NCBI RefSeq assembly: GCF_011752815.1
Contig: NZ_VWWV01000006.1
Coordinates: 1-64,000, forward strand
Reading direction: 5' to 3'
Length of the DNA stretch: 64,000 bases
Origin: Enterobacter sp. Cy-643
Lineage (GTDB): Bacteria > Pseudomonadota > Gammaproteobacteria > Enterobacterales > Enterobacteriaceae
The stretch's first letter is position 1; each line of letters begins with the position of its first letter. Of the stretch, positions 49,593-61,052 are shown piece after piece. Both the position numbers and the translations under genes were made by a program. The notes beneath the pieces are model-generated. The model was not told the DNA's origin, searched no databases, and saw nothing but the letters and a program-made list of their open reading frames with translations.

Positions 49593-51584
49593 TTACAGAA
49601 TCGCTTTAGCCTGTTTCACCACGTTTTCCACGGTGAAGCCAAACTCTTCGAACAGCAGTTCCGCTGGCGCAGACTCACCGAAGGTGGTCATGCCAACGAT
49701 AGCGCCATTCAGGCCGACGTATTTGTACCAGTAGTCAGCGATGCCAGCTTCGATAGCCACGCGGGCAGAAACGGCTTTCGGCAGCACGGATTCACGGTAA
49801 GCTGCATCCTGCTTGTCGAACGCATCGGTAGACGGCATGGAAACCACGCGCGCTTTCACGCCTTCGGCAGTCAGTTTGTCCCATGCAGCAACCGCCAGCT
49901 CAACTTCAGAACCGGTAGCGATGAAGATAAGCTCAGGCTGACCTGCGCAGTCTTTCAGCACGTAGCCACCGCGAGCGATGTCTTTCAGCTGCTGCTCGGT
50001 ACGATCCTGCTGAGCCAGGTTCTGACGGGAAAGAATCAGCGCGGTCGGGCCATCATGACGCTCAACGCCATATTTCCACGCCACCGCGGACTCAACCTGG
50101 TCACATGGGCGCCATGTGCTCATGTTCGGGGTTACGCGCAGGGAAGCAACCTGCTCAACCGGCTGGTGAGTCGGGCCATCTTCGCCCAGGCCGATGGAGT
50201 CGTGGGTGTAAACCATCACCTGACGCTGTTTCATCAGCGCAGCCATACGCACCGCGTTACGGGCATATTCTACGAACATCAGGAAGGTAGAGGTGTACGG
50301 CAGGAAGCCGCCGTGCAGGGAGATCCCGTTGGCGATAGCGGTCATACCGAATTCGCGCACGCCGTAGTGGATGTAGTTCCCGGCGGTATCTTCGTTAATC
50401 GCTTTAGAACCGGACCAGATAGTCAGGTTAGAAGGCGCCAGGTCAGCGGAGCCGCCCAGGAATTCCGGCAGCAGCGGGCCGAACGCTTCGATAGCATTCT
50501 GGGACGCTTTACGGCTGGCGATCTTGGATGGATTCGCCTGCAGCTTAGCGATGAACTCGTTCGCTTTCGCGTCGAAGTCAGAAGGCATGTCGCCTTTCAC
50601 GCGGCGAGTAAACTCAGCGGCTTCCTGAGGGAAGGCTTTCGTGTAAGCAGCAAACTTCTCGTTCCATGCGGCTTCTTTAGCCTGACCTGCTTCTTTTGCA
50701 TCCCACTGCGCGTAGATGTCAGAAGGGATTTCGAACGGTGCGTGGTTCCAGCCCAGCGCTTCGCGGGTCAGTGCGATTTCTGCATCACCCAGCGGTGCGC
50801 CGTGAGAGTCGTGGGTACCGGCTTTGTTCGGGGAACCAAAACCAATGATGGTTTTGCACATCAGCAGGGATGGTTTGTCGGTTACCGCACGCGCTTCTTC
50901 TACCGCACGTTTGATAGCCGCTGCATCGTGGCCGTCTACGCCGCGCACTACGTGCCAGCCGTAGGCTTCAAAGCGTTTCGCGGTATCGTCGGTGAACCAG
51001 CCTTCAACGTGACCGTCGATGGAGATGCCGTTGTCGTCATAGAACGCAACCAGTTTACCCAGCTTCAGGGTACCGGCCAGAGAGCAAACCTCGTGAGAGA
51101 TGCCTTCCATCATGCAGCCGTCACCCATAAATGCATAGGTGAAGTGGTCCACGATGTCGTGACCTGGACGGTTGAACTGCGCCGCCAGCGTTTTCTCTGC
51201 GATAGCCATACCGACCGCGTTCGCAATACCCTGACCCAGTGGGCCCGTCGTGGTTTCAACACCGGCGGTGTAGCCCACTTCCGGGTGGCCCGGAGTCTGG
51301 GAGTGCAGCTGACGGAAGTTTTTCAGCTGTTCAATCGGCAGATCATAACCGCTGAGGTGCAGCAGGCTGTAAATCAGCATAGAACCGTGGCCGTTGGACA
51401 GCACGAAGCGGTCGCGATCGGCCCAGGATGGGTTCTGCGGGTTATGGTTCAGGAAATCACGCCACAGGACTTCGGCAATGTCGGCCATACCCATAGGGGC
51501 ACCCGGGTGACCGGATTTGGCTTTTTGTACTGCGTCCATGCTGAGCGCACGAATAGCATTGGCAAGCTCTTTACGAGAGGACAT
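49593..51584 (-). CDS. tktA: Transketolase A
   Basis: 663 aa, as in E. coli. TPP enzyme of the pentose phosphate pathway. TPP/Mg motif [13 protein letters not shown] ... YDDNGIS (about 155-190), the His residues of SGHPGAPMG and GHGSML, Glu in the ATRG-like domain ([11 protein letters not shown]), and a C-terminal domain. Divergent from loiP. Confidence 0.98.
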   Translation of the reverse strand: MSSRKELANAIRALSMDAVQKAKSGHPGAPMGMADIAEVLWRDFLNHNPQNPSWADRDRFVLSNGHGSMLIYSLLHLSGYDLPIEQLKNFRQLHSQTPGHPEVGYTAGVETTTGPLGQGIANAVGMAIAEKTLAAQFNRPGHDIVDHFTYAFMGDGCMMEGISHEVCSLAGTLKLGKLVAFYDDNGISIDGHVEGWFTDDTAKRFEAYGWHVVRGVDGHDAAAIKRAVEEARAVTDKPSLLMCKTIIGFGSPNKAGTHDSHGAPLGDAEIALTREALGWNHAPFEIPSDIYAQWDAKEAGQAKEAAWNEKFAAYTKAFPQEAAEFTRRVKGDMPSDFDAKANEFIAKLQANPSKIASRKASQNAIEAFGPLLPEFLGGSADLAPSNLTIWSGSKAINEDTAGNYIHYGVREFGMTAIANGISLHGGFLPYTSTFLMFVEYARNAVRMAALMKQRQVMVYTHDSIGLGEDGPTHQPVEQVASLRVTPNMSTWRPCDQVESAVAWKYGVERHDGPTALILSRQNLAQQDRTEQQLKDIARGGYVLKDCAGQPELIFIATGSEVELAVAAWDKLTAEGVKARVVSMPSTDAFDKQDAAYRESVLPKAVSARVAIEAGIADYWYKYVGLNGAIVGMTTFGESAPAELLFEEFGFTVENVVKQAKAIL

Positions 51585-51852
51585 TTTGACTCCAGATCGG
51601 ATGGTTGAAGGTCGCGCCTTGACTACGATGCGTTATGGGCTACGCCCGAAAATGTGACAACAATGTACACCAGGGGAATGGTCATGTACATGCGGCGTGC
51701 CGTTGACAGGGTAAGAAATCTCTGGATAACGCTCGCAAGTTGCGCAACCTGATGCGCAGGCCATTTATTCTTCTTTATACTGAGTCTGGAGCCGCCTCGC
51801 CTGCGGTAAATCCGATTCTGTTTTTACCTATTATAAAGAAAGGAAAATGGCC

Positions 51853-52611
51853 ATGAAGATGCGCCCAATATTGCTGAGCCTGAGCATCGCAGCCCTGCTG
51901 AGCGGCTGCCAGGGAATGGATTCCAACGGGCTATTAACCTCCGGAGCCGAAGCCTTTCAGGCCTACACCCTAAGCGACGCGCAGGTGAAAACCCTGAGCG
52001 ATGATGCCTGTAAGCAGCAGGACAGCAAAGCCACGATAGCTCCGGCAGACAGCCCTTATACCCAGCGGCTGAACAAAATTGCCTCCGCGCTGGGCGATAA
52101 CATTAACGGCCTGCCGGTTAACTACAAGGTTTACGTGACCAAAGACGTCAACGCCTTCGCCATGGCGAACGGTTGTATCCGCGTTTACAGCGGCCTGATG
52201 GATATGATGGACGACAACGAAGTGGAAGCGGTGATTGGCCACGAAATGGGGCACGTCGCGCTGGGTCACGTGAAAAAAGGGATGCAGGTCGCACTCGGGG
52301 CTAACGCAGCCCGTGTTGCTGCGGCATCAGCAGGCGGCGTGATTGGCAATCTGTCGCAGTCGCAGCTTGGGGATTTAGGCGAAAAACTGGTAAACGCTCA
52401 GTTCTCCCAGCGCCAGGAATCCGAAGCGGACGATTACTCTTACGATCTGTTGCGCAAACGCGGTATCAACCCAACTGGCCTTGCCACCAGCTTCGAAAAA
52501 CTGGCTAAGCTGGATGAGGGCCGTCAAAGCTCCATGCTGGACGACCACCCGGCGTCTGCCGCTCGTGCCCAGCATATCCGCGACCGCATGGCGGCGGATG
52601 GCATTAAGTAA
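51853..52611 (+). CDS. loiP: M48 metalloprotease lipoprotein LoiP (YggG)
   Basis: 252 aa from the second ATG (51853), which has AGGA at the right distance and gives the E. coli length. Lipobox LSGC (cysteine about 19), zinc motif HEMGH (about 132-136) and the third ligand in the EADDYSYD region (about 195). Outer-membrane protease that in E. coli cleaves aromatic pairs and works with BepA. Confidence 0.94.
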   Translation: MKMRPILLSLSIAALLSGCQGMDSNGLLTSGAEAFQAYTLSDAQVKTLSDDACKQQDSKATIAPADSPYTQRLNKIASALGDNINGLPVNYKVYVTKDVNAFAMANGCIRVYSGLMDMMDDNEVEAVIGHEMGHVALGHVKKGMQVALGANAARVAAASAGGVIGNLSQSQLGDLGEKLVNAQFSQRQESEADDYSYDLLRKRGINPTGLATSFEKLAKLDEGRQSSMLDDHPASAARAQHIRDRMAADGIK

Positions 52612-52614
52612 AGC

Positions 52615-52640
52615 AATACCGCCCCCAAGGGGGCGGTATT
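52615..52640. terminator. Bidirectional terminator, loiP/speB
   Basis: AATACCGCCCCC-aa-GGGGGCGGTATT, a perfect 12 bp stem between convergent genes. Confidence 0.9.
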
Positions 52641-52647
52641 TAAAGGC

Positions 52648-53568
52648 TTATTCGCCTTTCTTGGCTGCCTGGATATACAGCATTTCCAGCGCCAGTGTCG
52701 CCGCAGCCAGCGCGGTGATTTCAGACTGGTCGTAGGCCGGAGCCACTTCCACCACGTCCATCCCCACGATGTTCAGATCTTTCAGGCCACGAACCAGCTT
52801 GATAGCACGGTCGGACGTCAGGCCACCAATCACCGGCGTACCGGTCCCTGGCGCAAAAGCGGGATCCAGACAGTCAATGTCGAAGGTCAGGTAAACCGGC
52901 ATATCGCCGACGATCTGCTTCACCTGGGCAATAATATCGTCTACGCCACGATCGTTAACCTGGCAGGCATCCAGCACGGTGAAGCCGTTATCTTTGTCGA
53001 ACTCGGTGCGAATACCAATCTGCACGGAGTGGTTCGGATCGATCAGGCCTTCGTTTGGCGCGGTGTAGAACATCGTGCCGTGGTCGAACTCGCAGCCATT
53101 CGCGTAGGTGTCGGTGTGCGCATCAAAATGCACCAGCGCCATTTTACCAAAGTGCTTCGCGTGAGCACGCAGCAGCGGCAGAGTCACGAAGTGGTCACCG
53201 CCGAAGGAAAGCATACGCTTGCCGGAAGCCAGCAGACGCTCAGCGTGCGCCTGGAGATTTTCGCTCATCTCACGGGCATCGCCGAAGGCGTAAACCAGAT
53301 CGCCACAGTCCACAACGTTCAGACGCTCGCGCATATCGAAGTTCCACGGGAAGCGACTTCCTTCCCAGGCCAGGTTGGTAGACACCTGACGAATCGCTGC
53401 CGGGCCGTGGCGGCCACCGGCGCGACCTGACGTTGCTGCATCGAACGGAACGCCGGTGATCACCCAGTCCGCATCGCTATCGTACGGCTGGAAGTTCAGC
53501 GGGAAACGTAAAAAACCAAAGGCATTAGATACCAGGGAGTTATCGTATTTGTGGCCTAAGGTGCTCAT
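52648..53568 (-). CDS. speB: Agmatinase
   Basis: 306 aa, as in E. coli. Hydrolyses agmatine to putrescine and urea. Two-manganese site in [18 protein letters not shown] and [18 protein letters not shown]. Downstream of speA, separated by a strong terminator. Confidence 0.98.
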   Translation of the reverse strand: MSTLGHKYDNSLVSNAFGFLRFPLNFQPYDSDADWVITGVPFDAATSGRAGGRHGPAAIRQVSTNLAWEGSRFPWNFDMRERLNVVDCGDLVYAFGDAREMSENLQAHAERLLASGKRMLSFGGDHFVTLPLLRAHAKHFGKMALVHFDAHTDTYANGCEFDHGTMFYTAPNEGLIDPNHSVQIGIRTEFDKDNGFTVLDACQVNDRGVDDIIAQVKQIVGDMPVYLTFDIDCLDPAFAPGTGTPVIGGLTSDRAIKLVRGLKDLNIVGMDVVEVAPAYDQSEITALAAATLALEMLYIQAAKKGE

Positions 53569-53602
53569 TGTCTGACCTCTCGGTTGGGGTTAAAAAACGC
53601 CT

Positions 53603-53645
53603 AAAAAAAATCCCCTCCGCGTCGTTAAACCCGACGAGGAAGGGA
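53603..53645 (-). terminator. speA terminator within speA-speB spacer
   Basis: ATCCC-c-TCC-g-CGTCG pairs with CGACG-a-GGaa-GGGAT, followed on the minus strand by eight T. It probably ends part of the speA transcript ahead of speB. Confidence 0.85.
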
Positions 53646-53768
53646 TTGGATTGGTGTACTGCTCTTTATTGCGCGGATTATCGCCGCTAATTCGGACTGG
53701 TTCAAGAGAGTATAGGCCATTGCGCGCGCTTTGCTCCTCTCCTCAAAGAGGAGAGGGAAAGCAATAGC

Positions 53769-55745
53769 TTACTCGTCTTCCAGATAGGTATAACCGTACA
53801 GCCCAGCTTCGAACTCTTCGAGGAACTGCTGCTGCAGCGCATCGTCGAGGCCGGTGTTCTTCACCTGGTCGCGGAACTGAGTCAGCAGCTTGTTCGGGTC
53901 GAGCTGCACGTACTGCAGCATGTCCGCTACGGTATCACCTTCGTCAGACAGCTCCACTTCCACGGAACCGTCAGGGAAGACGAAAACGTCCACCGCTTCA
54001 GTGTCGCCGAACAGGTTGTGCATGTTGCCGAGAATTTCCTGGTACGCCCCCACCATGAAGAAGCCCAGCATCGGCGGGTTCTCAGGATCGTATTCCGGCA
54101 TCGGCATCGTTGTGGCAATCCCGTCACCATCAATATAGTGGTCAATTGCCCCATCGGAGTCGCAGGTGATATCCAGCAGCACCGCGCGGCGCTCAGGCGC
54201 ATGGTTCAACCCTTCCAGCGGTAACACCGGGAACAGCTGATCGATCCCCCACGCATCCGGCATCGACTGGAACAGCGAGAAGTTGACGTACATTTTGTCC
54301 GCCATGCGCTCCTGCAGTTCGTCGATAATTGGACGGTGCGCGCGGTTGCTTGGATCAAGCTGCTTCTGCACGTCATGGCACATGTTCAGGTAAAGCTGTT
54401 CTGCCCAGGCGCGTTCCTGCAGGCTATACGCCCCGGAGGAGTAGCCGACGTGGATATCGTGCAGGTCCATCTGGCTGTCGTGCAGCCATTCACGCAGCGA
54501 GCGACGCGTCCCAGGCTGATGCATCTCCAGCCAGGTTTCCCACATGCTTTGCAGCGCGCGAGGGGCGTCATCCGCAGGCGGGGTCGCTTCGGTATATTCG
54601 TTACGCTCCACGCCGATAATATTGGAAACCAGCACGGTGTGGTGCGCGGTTACGGCGCGGCCAGACTCGGTGATCACCGTCGGGTGCGGCAGGCCATTCT
54701 CTTCACAGGCATCGCCAATCGCCCAGATGATGTTGTTCGCGTATTCATTCAGGCCGTAGTTAACGGAGCAGTCGGACTGAGAGCGCGTTCCTTCATAGTC
54801 CACGCCCAGGCCACCGCCAACGTCGAAGCACTGGATGTTCACGCCCAGTTTATGCAGCTCGACGTAGAAGCGAGCGGATTCACGAACGCCGGTGGCGATA
54901 TCGCGAATGTTCGCCATCTGCGAACCCAGGTGGAAGTGAAGAAGCTGAATGCTGTCGAGGCGGCCGCGTTCACGCAGGATTTCCACCAGCTGCAGAACCT
55001 GATTTGCCGCCAGGCCAAATTTGGATTTCTCACCGCCGGACGACTGCCATTTACCGGAGCCCTGAGAGGCCAGACGGGCGCGAACGCCCAGGCGAGGGAT
55101 CACATTCAGTCGCTCGGCTTCCTCCAGCACGATGCCAATTTCGGACATCTTCTCGATAACCAGGTAGACCTTATGGCCCATCTTCTCGCCGATCAGCGCC
55201 AGGCGGATGTATTCGCGGTCTTTATAGCCGTTACAGACGATAACCGACCGGGTCATGCCCGCGTGCGCCAATACGGCCATCAGCTCGGCTTTAGAACCGG
55301 CTTCCAGGCCCAGCGGTTCGCCGGAATGAATCAGCGACTCAATCACGCGGCGGTGCTGGTTAACTTTGATCGGGTAAACCAGGAAATAGTCGCCGTTGTA
55401 GCCGTAGGATTCACGCGCACGCTTAAAGGCGGCGTTAATCGAACGCAGGCGGTGCTGCAGGATCTGCGGGAAGCAGAACAGCGCAGGCAGGCGCTGGCCC
55501 TGAGCTTCACGCGCTTTCACCAGTTCGGCGAGATCCACGCGAGCTTCAGGAACGTCCGGGTCCGGGCAAACGCTGATGTGGCCCAGTTCGTTAACGTCAT
55601 AATAGTTATTGCCCCACCAGGCAATATTGTATGTACGCAGCATCTTGCTGGCTTCCTCGGAGCTCATGGCAACCTCCTGAATGGAACGATGTACATCCTG
55701 CTCGCCCACTGACGAACCCGAAACAGAAGTGATTTTGTCAGTCAT
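53769..55745 (-). CDS. speA: Biosynthetic arginine decarboxylase
   Basis: 658 aa from ATG 55743-55745 ([14 protein letters not shown]), the exact E. coli length. PLP enzyme making agmatine. PLP lysine in [12 protein letters not shown] (about 127), [21 protein letters not shown] and the C-terminal CDSDGAID (about 530). The start lies inside the end of yqgB, with which it overlaps by 8 bases. Confidence 0.98.
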   Translation of the reverse strand: MTDKITSVSGSSVGEQDVHRSIQEVAMSSEEASKMLRTYNIAWWGNNYYDVNELGHISVCPDPDVPEARVDLAELVKAREAQGQRLPALFCFPQILQHRLRSINAAFKRARESYGYNGDYFLVYPIKVNQHRRVIESLIHSGEPLGLEAGSKAELMAVLAHAGMTRSVIVCNGYKDREYIRLALIGEKMGHKVYLVIEKMSEIGIVLEEAERLNVIPRLGVRARLASQGSGKWQSSGGEKSKFGLAANQVLQLVEILRERGRLDSIQLLHFHLGSQMANIRDIATGVRESARFYVELHKLGVNIQCFDVGGGLGVDYEGTRSQSDCSVNYGLNEYANNIIWAIGDACEENGLPHPTVITESGRAVTAHHTVLVSNIIGVERNEYTEATPPADDAPRALQSMWETWLEMHQPGTRRSLREWLHDSQMDLHDIHVGYSSGAYSLQERAWAEQLYLNMCHDVQKQLDPSNRAHRPIIDELQERMADKMYVNFSLFQSMPDAWGIDQLFPVLPLEGLNHAPERRAVLLDITCDSDGAIDHYIDGDGIATTMPMPEYDPENPPMLGFFMVGAYQEILGNMHNLFGDTEAVDVFVFPDGSVEVELSDEGDTVADMLQYVQLDPNKLLTQFRDQVKNTGLDDALQQQFLEEFEAGLYGYTYLEDE

Positions 55746-55884
55746 GGCGAACCTCAAATTTTGTCGATTGTGCAAAACAGTTGACTACTATCGCAGGGGT
55801 ATCCTGCAATAACAACCCATTAACAGCGCGCATTGACAGCAGAAGACGCTGACAGCCAGGCTGTGCGACCGGTTTCATTTTCAT
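55738..55884 (-). CDS. yqgB: Small protein YqgB, overlapping speA
   Basis: 48 aa starting MKMKPVAQ. It shares the MKxKPVAQ start, a GLL block and AIVVNCF with E. coli YqgB (43 aa), which lies in the same place. Its TGA lies inside the speA start (ATGACTGA overlap, 55738-55745), so ribosomes finishing yqgB can restart on speA. Ribosome binding site is weak. Likely a translated leader coupling to speA; function not known. Confidence 0.75.
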   Translation of the reverse strand: MKMKPVAQPGCQRLLLSMRAVNGLLLQDTPAIVVNCFAQSTKFEVRHD

Positions 55885-56568
55885 ATCATTGTAAAACACG
55901 TATCCGAACCCTGTATGACAGGACGGCGAAACCACGAGAAAACTCTTGTAATACAAGAGCGCCCTTGTTCAGTTACCACGGCGGATTACAAACCGGCCCG
56001 GGGATCCTGAGAAGCGCCGAGATGGGTAAAACATCGGCAAGTTTGAAAACATGAGATGCAGGCTGCGAGGAGCATATGCGCGCCAGAACGGCGGGCTGGG
56101 TTAAATGAATGACGGCGGTTCATTACTTGTATCACCTCCACGCATACGTTGAACATGTATGCGACAAGCCAAAGCTGCGAACACTGTACCTGACAGGCTC
56201 TAAATAATTGCTCAACCCGGCTGGAAGTGGGCAACACGAAACGTGTGCTTTTGATTAAGCCGCGCGCGCCGCTTTATACCTATATAAGGGGTAAAAAGCA
56301 AAACAAAATGTGTAAATTGCCAGCAGTGTCAGCTTCACTTTCCACTCAAGATTTATCACATGTTGCCGTTACCCTAAAAAATTCTGGCTATCTGCCGATT
56401 GTCTAATCTAAAATGGCCGTCCAGATGTTAATCCATCTATACTGATTAACTGTTAGACTGCCTGTTTTTCAATCTGTGGCAATAAGTTCCCGGGTTGGTC
56501 TATCTCGCCACCGCTGTGGCGCAGAGCAGCAGCCTGAACTAAATAAATCCTCTTAGGGTGAAGAAAAT
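55885..56568. promoter_or_regulatory. speA/metK divergent intergenic region
   Basis: About 680 bp with no gene I can support. The left part carries the speA/yqgB promoter and leader; the right part the metK promoter and leader with a MetJ-type palindrome. An open frame on the minus strand at 55986-56237 has no recognisable features. The sequence near 56270-56300 (TATATAAG) is AT-rich and promoter-like. Confidence 0.55.
56423..56438 (+). promoter_or_regulatory. Candidate MetJ operator (two met boxes) upstream of metK
   Basis: AGATGTTA-ATCCATCT: two adjacent 8-mers, each matching AGACGTCT at five of eight positions, together with palindromic ends AGATG/CATCT. MetJ repression of metK is known in E. 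coli. Related weaker 8-mers follow to about 56460. Confidence 0.6.
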
Positions 56569-57723
56569 ATGGCTAAACACCTTTTTACGTCCGAGTCTGT
56601 ATCTGAAGGGCATCCTGATAAAATTGCTGACCAAATCTCCGACGCCGTCCTTGACGCGATCCTCGAGCAGGATCCGAAAGCGCGTGTAGCCTGTGAGACC
56701 TACGTCAAGACCGGTATGGTTCTGGTTGGCGGCGAAATCACCACCAGCGCCTGGGTTGATATCGAAGAAATCACCCGTAAAACCGTGCGTGAAATCGGCT
56801 ATGTGCATTCAGATATGGGCTTTGACGCCAATTCCTGCGCCGTTCTGAGCGCGATTGGTAAACAATCCCCGGACATCAACCAGGGCGTTGACCGTACCGA
56901 TCCGCTGGAACAGGGTGCGGGCGATCAGGGTCTGATGTTTGGCTATGCGACTAACGAAACCGACGTGCTGATGCCAGCGCCAATCACCTACGCACACCGT
57001 CTGGTGCAGCGTCAGGCTGAAGTGCGTAAAAACGGCACCCTGCCGTGGCTGCGCCCGGACGCGAAAAGCCAGATCACCTTCCAGTACGACGACGGTAAAA
57101 TCGTCGGTATCGATGCGGTTGTGCTGTCCACTCAGCACTCTGAAGACATCGCGCTGAAAGACCTGCAGGAAGCGGTGATGGAAGAGATCATCAAACCTGT
57201 TCTGCCGGGCGAATGGCTGAACGCCTCCACCAAATACCACATCAACCCAACCGGCCGTTTTGTTATCGGTGGGCCAATGGGTGACTGCGGTCTGACCGGG
57301 CGTAAAATCATCGTTGATACCTACGGCGGCATGGCTCGCCACGGCGGCGGTGCATTCTCCGGTAAAGATCCGTCTAAAGTTGACCGTTCTGCGGCCTATG
57401 CAGCGCGTTATGTAGCGAAAAACATCGTGGCCGCTGGCCTGGCTGACCGCTGTGAAATTCAGGTTTCTTACGCCATCGGCGTGGCAGAGCCTACCTCCAT
57501 CATGGTGGAAACCTTCGGTACCGAGAAAATCTCTACCGAGCAGCTGACCCTGCTGGTGCGCGAGTTCTTCGACCTGCGTCCATATGGCCTGATTCAGATG
57601 CTGGATCTGCTGCACCCGATCTACAAAGAAACCGCCGCTTATGGTCACTTTGGTCGCGAACATTTCCCGTGGGAAAAAACCGACAAAGCTGCACTGCTGC
57701 GTGAAGCCGCTGGCCTGAAATAA
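56569..57723 (+). CDS. metK: S-adenosylmethionine synthetase
   Basis: 384 aa, as in E. coli. Makes SAM from ATP and methionine. Motifs [29 protein letters not shown], and [16 protein letters not shown] with phosphate-binding loop. Stands alone, followed by a strong terminator. Confidence 0.98.
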   Translation: MAKHLFTSESVSEGHPDKIADQISDAVLDAILEQDPKARVACETYVKTGMVLVGGEITTSAWVDIEEITRKTVREIGYVHSDMGFDANSCAVLSAIGKQSPDINQGVDRTDPLEQGAGDQGLMFGYATNETDVLMPAPITYAHRLVQRQAEVRKNGTLPWLRPDAKSQITFQYDDGKIVGIDAVVLSTQHSEDIALKDLQEAVMEEIIKPVLPGEWLNASTKYHINPTGRFVIGGPMGDCGLTGRKIIVDTYGGMARHGGGAFSGKDPSKVDRSAAYAARYVAKNIVAAGLADRCEIQVSYAIGVAEPTSIMVETFGTEKISTEQLTLLVREFFDLRPYGLIQMLDLLHPIYKETAAYGHFGREHFPWEKTDKAALLREAAGLK

Positions 57724-57745
57724 TCTGCCACCGCTTTGTGCTCTA

Positions 57746-57776
57746 AAGGCCAGCTTATGCTGGCCTTTTGCTTTTT
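57746..57776 (+). terminator. metK terminator
   Basis: AAGGCCAGC-ttat-GCTGGCCTTTTGCTTTTT. Confidence 0.93.
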
Positions 57777-57876
57777 GGTGATGCGTCACCAGGCCTTTCT
57801 TCGCCCATCTTCCCGTTTCTTCCACAGCACTTTGAAACCGATTACACATACCAGGTAAGAACATTCACGCTATTTT

Positions 57877-57957
57877 CATTCAAATATGTTACAGCCACTT
57901 CATTTGTTACATAACGCTTCATATTGCACCAATTTTAAACCATTAAATTGGTTTTAA
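57877..57957. promoter_or_regulatory. Additional palindrome and repeats upstream of galP
   Basis: AAACCA-ttaaat-TGGTTT (57937-57954) is a perfect inverted repeat, and TGTTACA occurs twice just before it (about 57888 and 57905). Regulator unknown. Confidence 0.4.
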
Positions 57958-58013
57958 TCGCTATTAACGCCATGTTTTATCTGTTTGCAGTCTCTTTTTG
58001 ATCCATTACCTCA

Positions 58014-58029
58014 GTGTAAACGATTACAT
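58014..58029 (+). promoter_or_regulatory. GalR/GalS operator upstream of galP
   Basis: GTGTAAACGATTACAT matches the Gal operator GTGTAANCGNTTACAC at all but one position. GalR and GalS repress galP in E. coli and release it with galactose. Confidence 0.85.
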
Positions 58030-58032
58030 TGC

Positions 58033-58048
58033 TGTGATTGTAATCACA
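58033..58048 (+). promoter_or_regulatory. CRP site upstream of galP
   Basis: TGTGATTGTAATCACA is a perfect CRP consensus (TGTGA-N6-TCACA), immediately next to the Gal operator. Together they explain galactose induction with catabolite control. Confidence 0.88.
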
Positions 58049-58114
58049 CACTTCCGCCGTTTACTGCCCTATCCTTAAAAACGTCAAATTCGAATAATCC
58101 ACCTGGAGGGCGAT

Positions 58115-59521
58115 ATGCCTGACAATAAAAATATCGGGCGCTCAAACAGGCGCTCAAACAAAAGCATGACCTTTTTTGTCTGCTTCCTTGCCGCGCTCGC
58201 CGGCCTGCTGTTTGGCCTGGACATTGGCGTGATTGCCGGTGCGCTACCGTTTATCGCTAAAGACTTTTCCATCACCTCCCACACCCAGGAATGGGTCGTT
58301 AGCTCGATGATGTTCGGGGCTGCCGTTGGGGCCATTGGCAGCGGCTGGCTCTCTTTCAAACTGGGGCGAAAATACAGCCTGATGATTGGTGCCGTGCTGT
58401 TTGTGCTCGGCTCCCTGTTCTCAGCCTTTGCGCCTAACGTTGAAGTGTTAATCATATCTCGCGTCCTGTTGGGCCTGGCCGTCGGCGTCGCGTCCTACAC
58501 CGCGCCGCTTTACCTGTCAGAAATTGCACCGGAGAAAATTCGCGGCAGCATGATCTCCATGTACCAGCTGATGATCACCATCGGTATTCTGGGCGCTTAT
58601 CTCTCCGATACCGCTTTCAGCTACACCGAATCCTGGCGCTGGATGCTGGGAATCATCACCCTGCCGGCCCTTCTGCTGCTGGTTGGCGTCTTTTTCCTGC
58701 CGGACAGCCCGCGCTGGTTTGCCGCCAAACGCCGCTTCCATGATGCTGAACGCGTGCTGCTCCGCCTGCGCGATACCAGCGCTGAAGCGAAAAAAGAACT
58801 GGAAGAAATCCGCGAAAGCCTGAAGGTCAAGCAGAGCGGCTGGGCGCTGTTTAAGGATAACGCCAACTTCCGTCGCGCGGTCTTTCTTGGCGTGCTGCTG
58901 CAGGTGATGCAACAGTTTACCGGCATGAACGTCATCATGTACTACGCGCCAAAAATCTTCGAAATTGCCGGATTCGCCAACACCACGCAGCAAATGTGGG
59001 GCACCGTGATCGTCGGCCTGATTAATGTTCTGGCCACCTTCATCGCTATCGGCCTGGTCGACCGCTGGGGGCGTAAGCCTACGCTGGTTCTCGGCTTCCT
59101 GGTCATGGCCGTTGGGATGGGCGTGCTGGGCACCATGCTACACATCGGCATTCATTCCCAGGGTGCGCAGTACTTCGCGGTTGCCATGCTGCTGATGTTT
59201 ATCGTTGGCTTCGCCATGAGTGCAGGCCCGCTGATTTGGGTGCTGTGTTCCGAAATCCAGCCGCTCAAAGGACGCGATTTTGGTATCACCTGCTCCACCG
59301 CCACCAACTGGATTGCCAATATGATTGTCGGCGCCACCTTCCTGACCATGCTGAACACGCTGGGCAACGCCAACACCTTCTGGGTTTATGCGGCGCTGAA
59401 CCTGTTCTTTATCGTCCTGACGCTGTGGCTTATTCCTGAAACGAAACATGTCTCTCTGGAACACATCGAACGTAACCTGATGAAAGGCCGTAAATTACGC
59501 GAAATCGGCGCACATAATTAA
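58115..59521 (+). CDS. galP: Galactose:H+ symporter GalP
   Basis: 468 aa, four longer than E. coli GalP. Twelve-helix MFS sugar porter with [30 protein letters not shown]-like [15 protein letters not shown] and PETKHVSLE. The extra residues come from a perfect 12 bp tandem duplication (58137-58160) in the cytoplasmic N-terminus, giving RSNR-RSNK. The core transporter is intact. Confidence 0.96.
   Translation: MPDNKNIGRSNRRSNKSMTFFVCFLAALAGLLFGLDIGVIAGALPFIAKDFSITSHTQEWVVSSMMFGAAVGAIGSGWLSFKLGRKYSLMIGAVLFVLGSLFSAFAPNVEVLIISRVLLGLAVGVASYTAPLYLSEIAPEKIRGSMISMYQLMITIGILGAYLSDTAFSYTESWRWMLGIITLPALLLLVGVFFLPDSPRWFAAKRRFHDAERVLLRLRDTSAEAKKELEEIRESLKVKQSGWALFKDNANFRRAVFLGVLLQVMQQFTGMNVIMYYAPKIFEIAGFANTTQQMWGTVIVGLINVLATFIAIGLVDRWGRKPTLVLGFLVMAVGMGVLGTMLHIGIHSQGAQYFAVAMLLMFIVGFAMSAGPLIWVLCSEIQPLKGRDFGITCSTATNWIANMIVGATFLTMLNTLGNANTFWVYAALNLFFIVLTLWLIPETKHVSLEHIERNLMKGRKLREIGAHN
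58137..58160 (+). repeat. 12 bp tandem duplication inside galP
   Basis: GGCGCTCAAACA occurs twice in immediate succession, adding exactly four codons in frame near residue 10. It explains the 468 versus 464 aa length. Confidence 0.9.
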
Positions 59522-59528
59522 GCCCGAA

Positions 59529-59553
59529 TGCCCCTTCCCGCTACGGGAGGGGG
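59529..59553 (+). terminator. galP terminator-like hairpin
   Basis: GCCCC-t-TCCCG-cta-CGGGA-g-GGGGC seven bases past the galP stop; only a short T-run follows. Confidence 0.7.
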
Positions 59554-59591
59554 CTTGCACCGTGCCTTCTCCCCGATTATTCTCTGCCGTT

Positions 59592-60107
59592 ATGAAAGCC
59601 CCCCGACTCCCCATCGCTCTCCAGCAAGCCGTAATGCGCTGCCTGCGCGAAAAACTCCAGCAGGCTAACGCGCACTTAGGCCGCAGCTATCCCGAGCCGA
59701 AAGTCGTCTATCAGCAGCGTGGCACCGCCGCCGGCACCGCCTGGCTGGAAAGTAACGAAATTCGCCTTAATCCCGTCTTATTGATGGAAAATCAGCAGGC
59801 TTTTGTCGATGAAGTCGTCCCCCATGAACTGGCTCATTTGCTGGTCTGGAAGCACTTTGGCCGCGTCGCCCCTCACGGCAGAGAATGGAAATGGATGATG
59901 GAAACCGTGCTCGGCGTCCCGGCCCGCCGCACGCATAAATTTGAAGTCGATTCGGTGCGCAAAAATACCTTCCCCTATCGCTGCCCTTGCCAGCAGCATC
60001 AGCTCACCGTGCGCCGACACAATCGGGTCCTGCGCGGTGAAGCCGAATATCGCTGCACGCATTGCGGCCAGCTTTTAAAACCCGACGTTACAACCCCATG
60101 TAATTAA
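59592..60107 (+). CDS. sprT: SprT-like zinc protein
   Basis: 171 aa from [16 protein letters not shown]; the E. coli homolog has 165 and the same beginning. No clear ribosome binding site before this ATG; a start 30 bases earlier is possible. Zincin motif HELAH (about 78-82), followed by a C-terminal zinc ribbon (PCQQH and CTHCG). Related to Spartan-type metalloproteases; role in bacteria uncertain. Confidence 0.92.
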   Translation: MKAPRLPIALQQAVMRCLREKLQQANAHLGRSYPEPKVVYQQRGTAAGTAWLESNEIRLNPVLLMENQQAFVDEVVPHELAHLLVWKHFGRVAPHGREWKWMMETVLGVPARRTHKFEVDSVRKNTFPYRCPCQQHQLTVRRHNRVLRGEAEYRCTHCGQLLKPDVTTPCN

Positions 60108-60199
60108 TCGTTTATTTCTGGAATTTTTACACCACCGCTGATTGAAACTGGATATCCGATCAGGTAGGGTGCGGGCACGTTTTAGTAAGGATTCTTGAA

Positions 60200-60907
60200 A
60201 TGTCTCGCAAAATTTCTTGGGCTGTTGCATTCGTTGCAGCCTTCAGTTCGCTTCCCGCCTTCAGCAACGGCATCAATAGCTTCGCACAGGCCAAAACCGC
60301 AGGCGTCAAGGTCAACGCCGATGCTCCGGGCGACTTCTACTGCGGCTGTAAAATTAGTTGGCAGGGTAAAAAGGGGATCCCGGATCTGGCGTCCTGCGGC
60401 TATAAAGTGCGGAAGAATGAAAACCGAGCCACTCGCATTGAATGGGAACACGTCATGCCAGCCTGGCAGTTTGGCCACCTGCTGCAATGCTGGCAGGATG
60501 GTGGGCGTAAAAACTGCGCTAAAGATCCGGTCTACCGCAAAATAGAAAGCGATATGCACAACCTGCAGCCTGCCGTGGGCGAGGTTAACGCCGACAGAAA
60601 TAACTTCATGTACAGCCAGTGGAACGGCGGCGAAGGCCAATACGGCCAGTGCGCAATGAAAATTGATTTTAAGGATAAAGTGGCCGAGCCTCCGGAACGC
60701 GCAAGAGGCGCGATTGCTCGTACCTATTTCTACATGCGCGACCAATACCAGCTTTCGCTTTCTCGCCAGCAGACTCAGCTATTCCAGGCATGGGATAAGC
60801 GCTACCCGGTCAACACCTGGGAGTGCGAACGGGATGAGCGCATTGCGAAAGTCCAGGGCAATCATAATCCATATGTGCTGCGGGCTTGCCAGGCGCGAAA
60901 CAGCTAA
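60200..60907 (+). CDS. endA: DNA-specific endonuclease I
   Basis: 235 aa, as in E. coli. Signal peptide (about 1-22, cleaved after FS). Catalytic His region [13 protein letters not shown] (about 85) in a Vvn-type nuclease fold, with several cysteines for disulfides (CGCK, CGYK, CWQD, CAKD). Periplasmic nuclease that cuts double-stranded DNA. Confidence 0.96.
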   Translation: MSRKISWAVAFVAAFSSLPAFSNGINSFAQAKTAGVKVNADAPGDFYCGCKISWQGKKGIPDLASCGYKVRKNENRATRIEWEHVMPAWQFGHLLQCWQDGGRKNCAKDPVYRKIESDMHNLQPAVGEVNADRNNFMYSQWNGGEGQYGQCAMKIDFKDKVAEPPERARGAIARTYFYMRDQYQLSLSRQQTQLFQAWDKRYPVNTWECERDERIAKVQGNHNPYVLRACQARNS

Positions 60908-61052
60908 CCTACACTAGCGGCAATTCTTTATTTGCTGTGACGAATATCGCCCTCGACCTACAGAACAAGGGGGCGAAAATCCCCTCTCCCTTTTTGGGAT
61001 AGAGTCAGGATAAGAGCCCATTCCTGCAGCGCAACTAACCGGAACTCACTTC

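Noticed and set aside
50055..51608. 517-codon plus-strand frame opposite tktA
   Set aside because: Shadow of tktA.
54336..55712. 458-codon plus-strand frame opposite speA
   Set aside because: Shadow of speA.
55986..56237. Minus-strand 83-codon frame between speA and metK
   Set aside because: No similarity to a known small protein that I can recognise and no good ribosome binding site.
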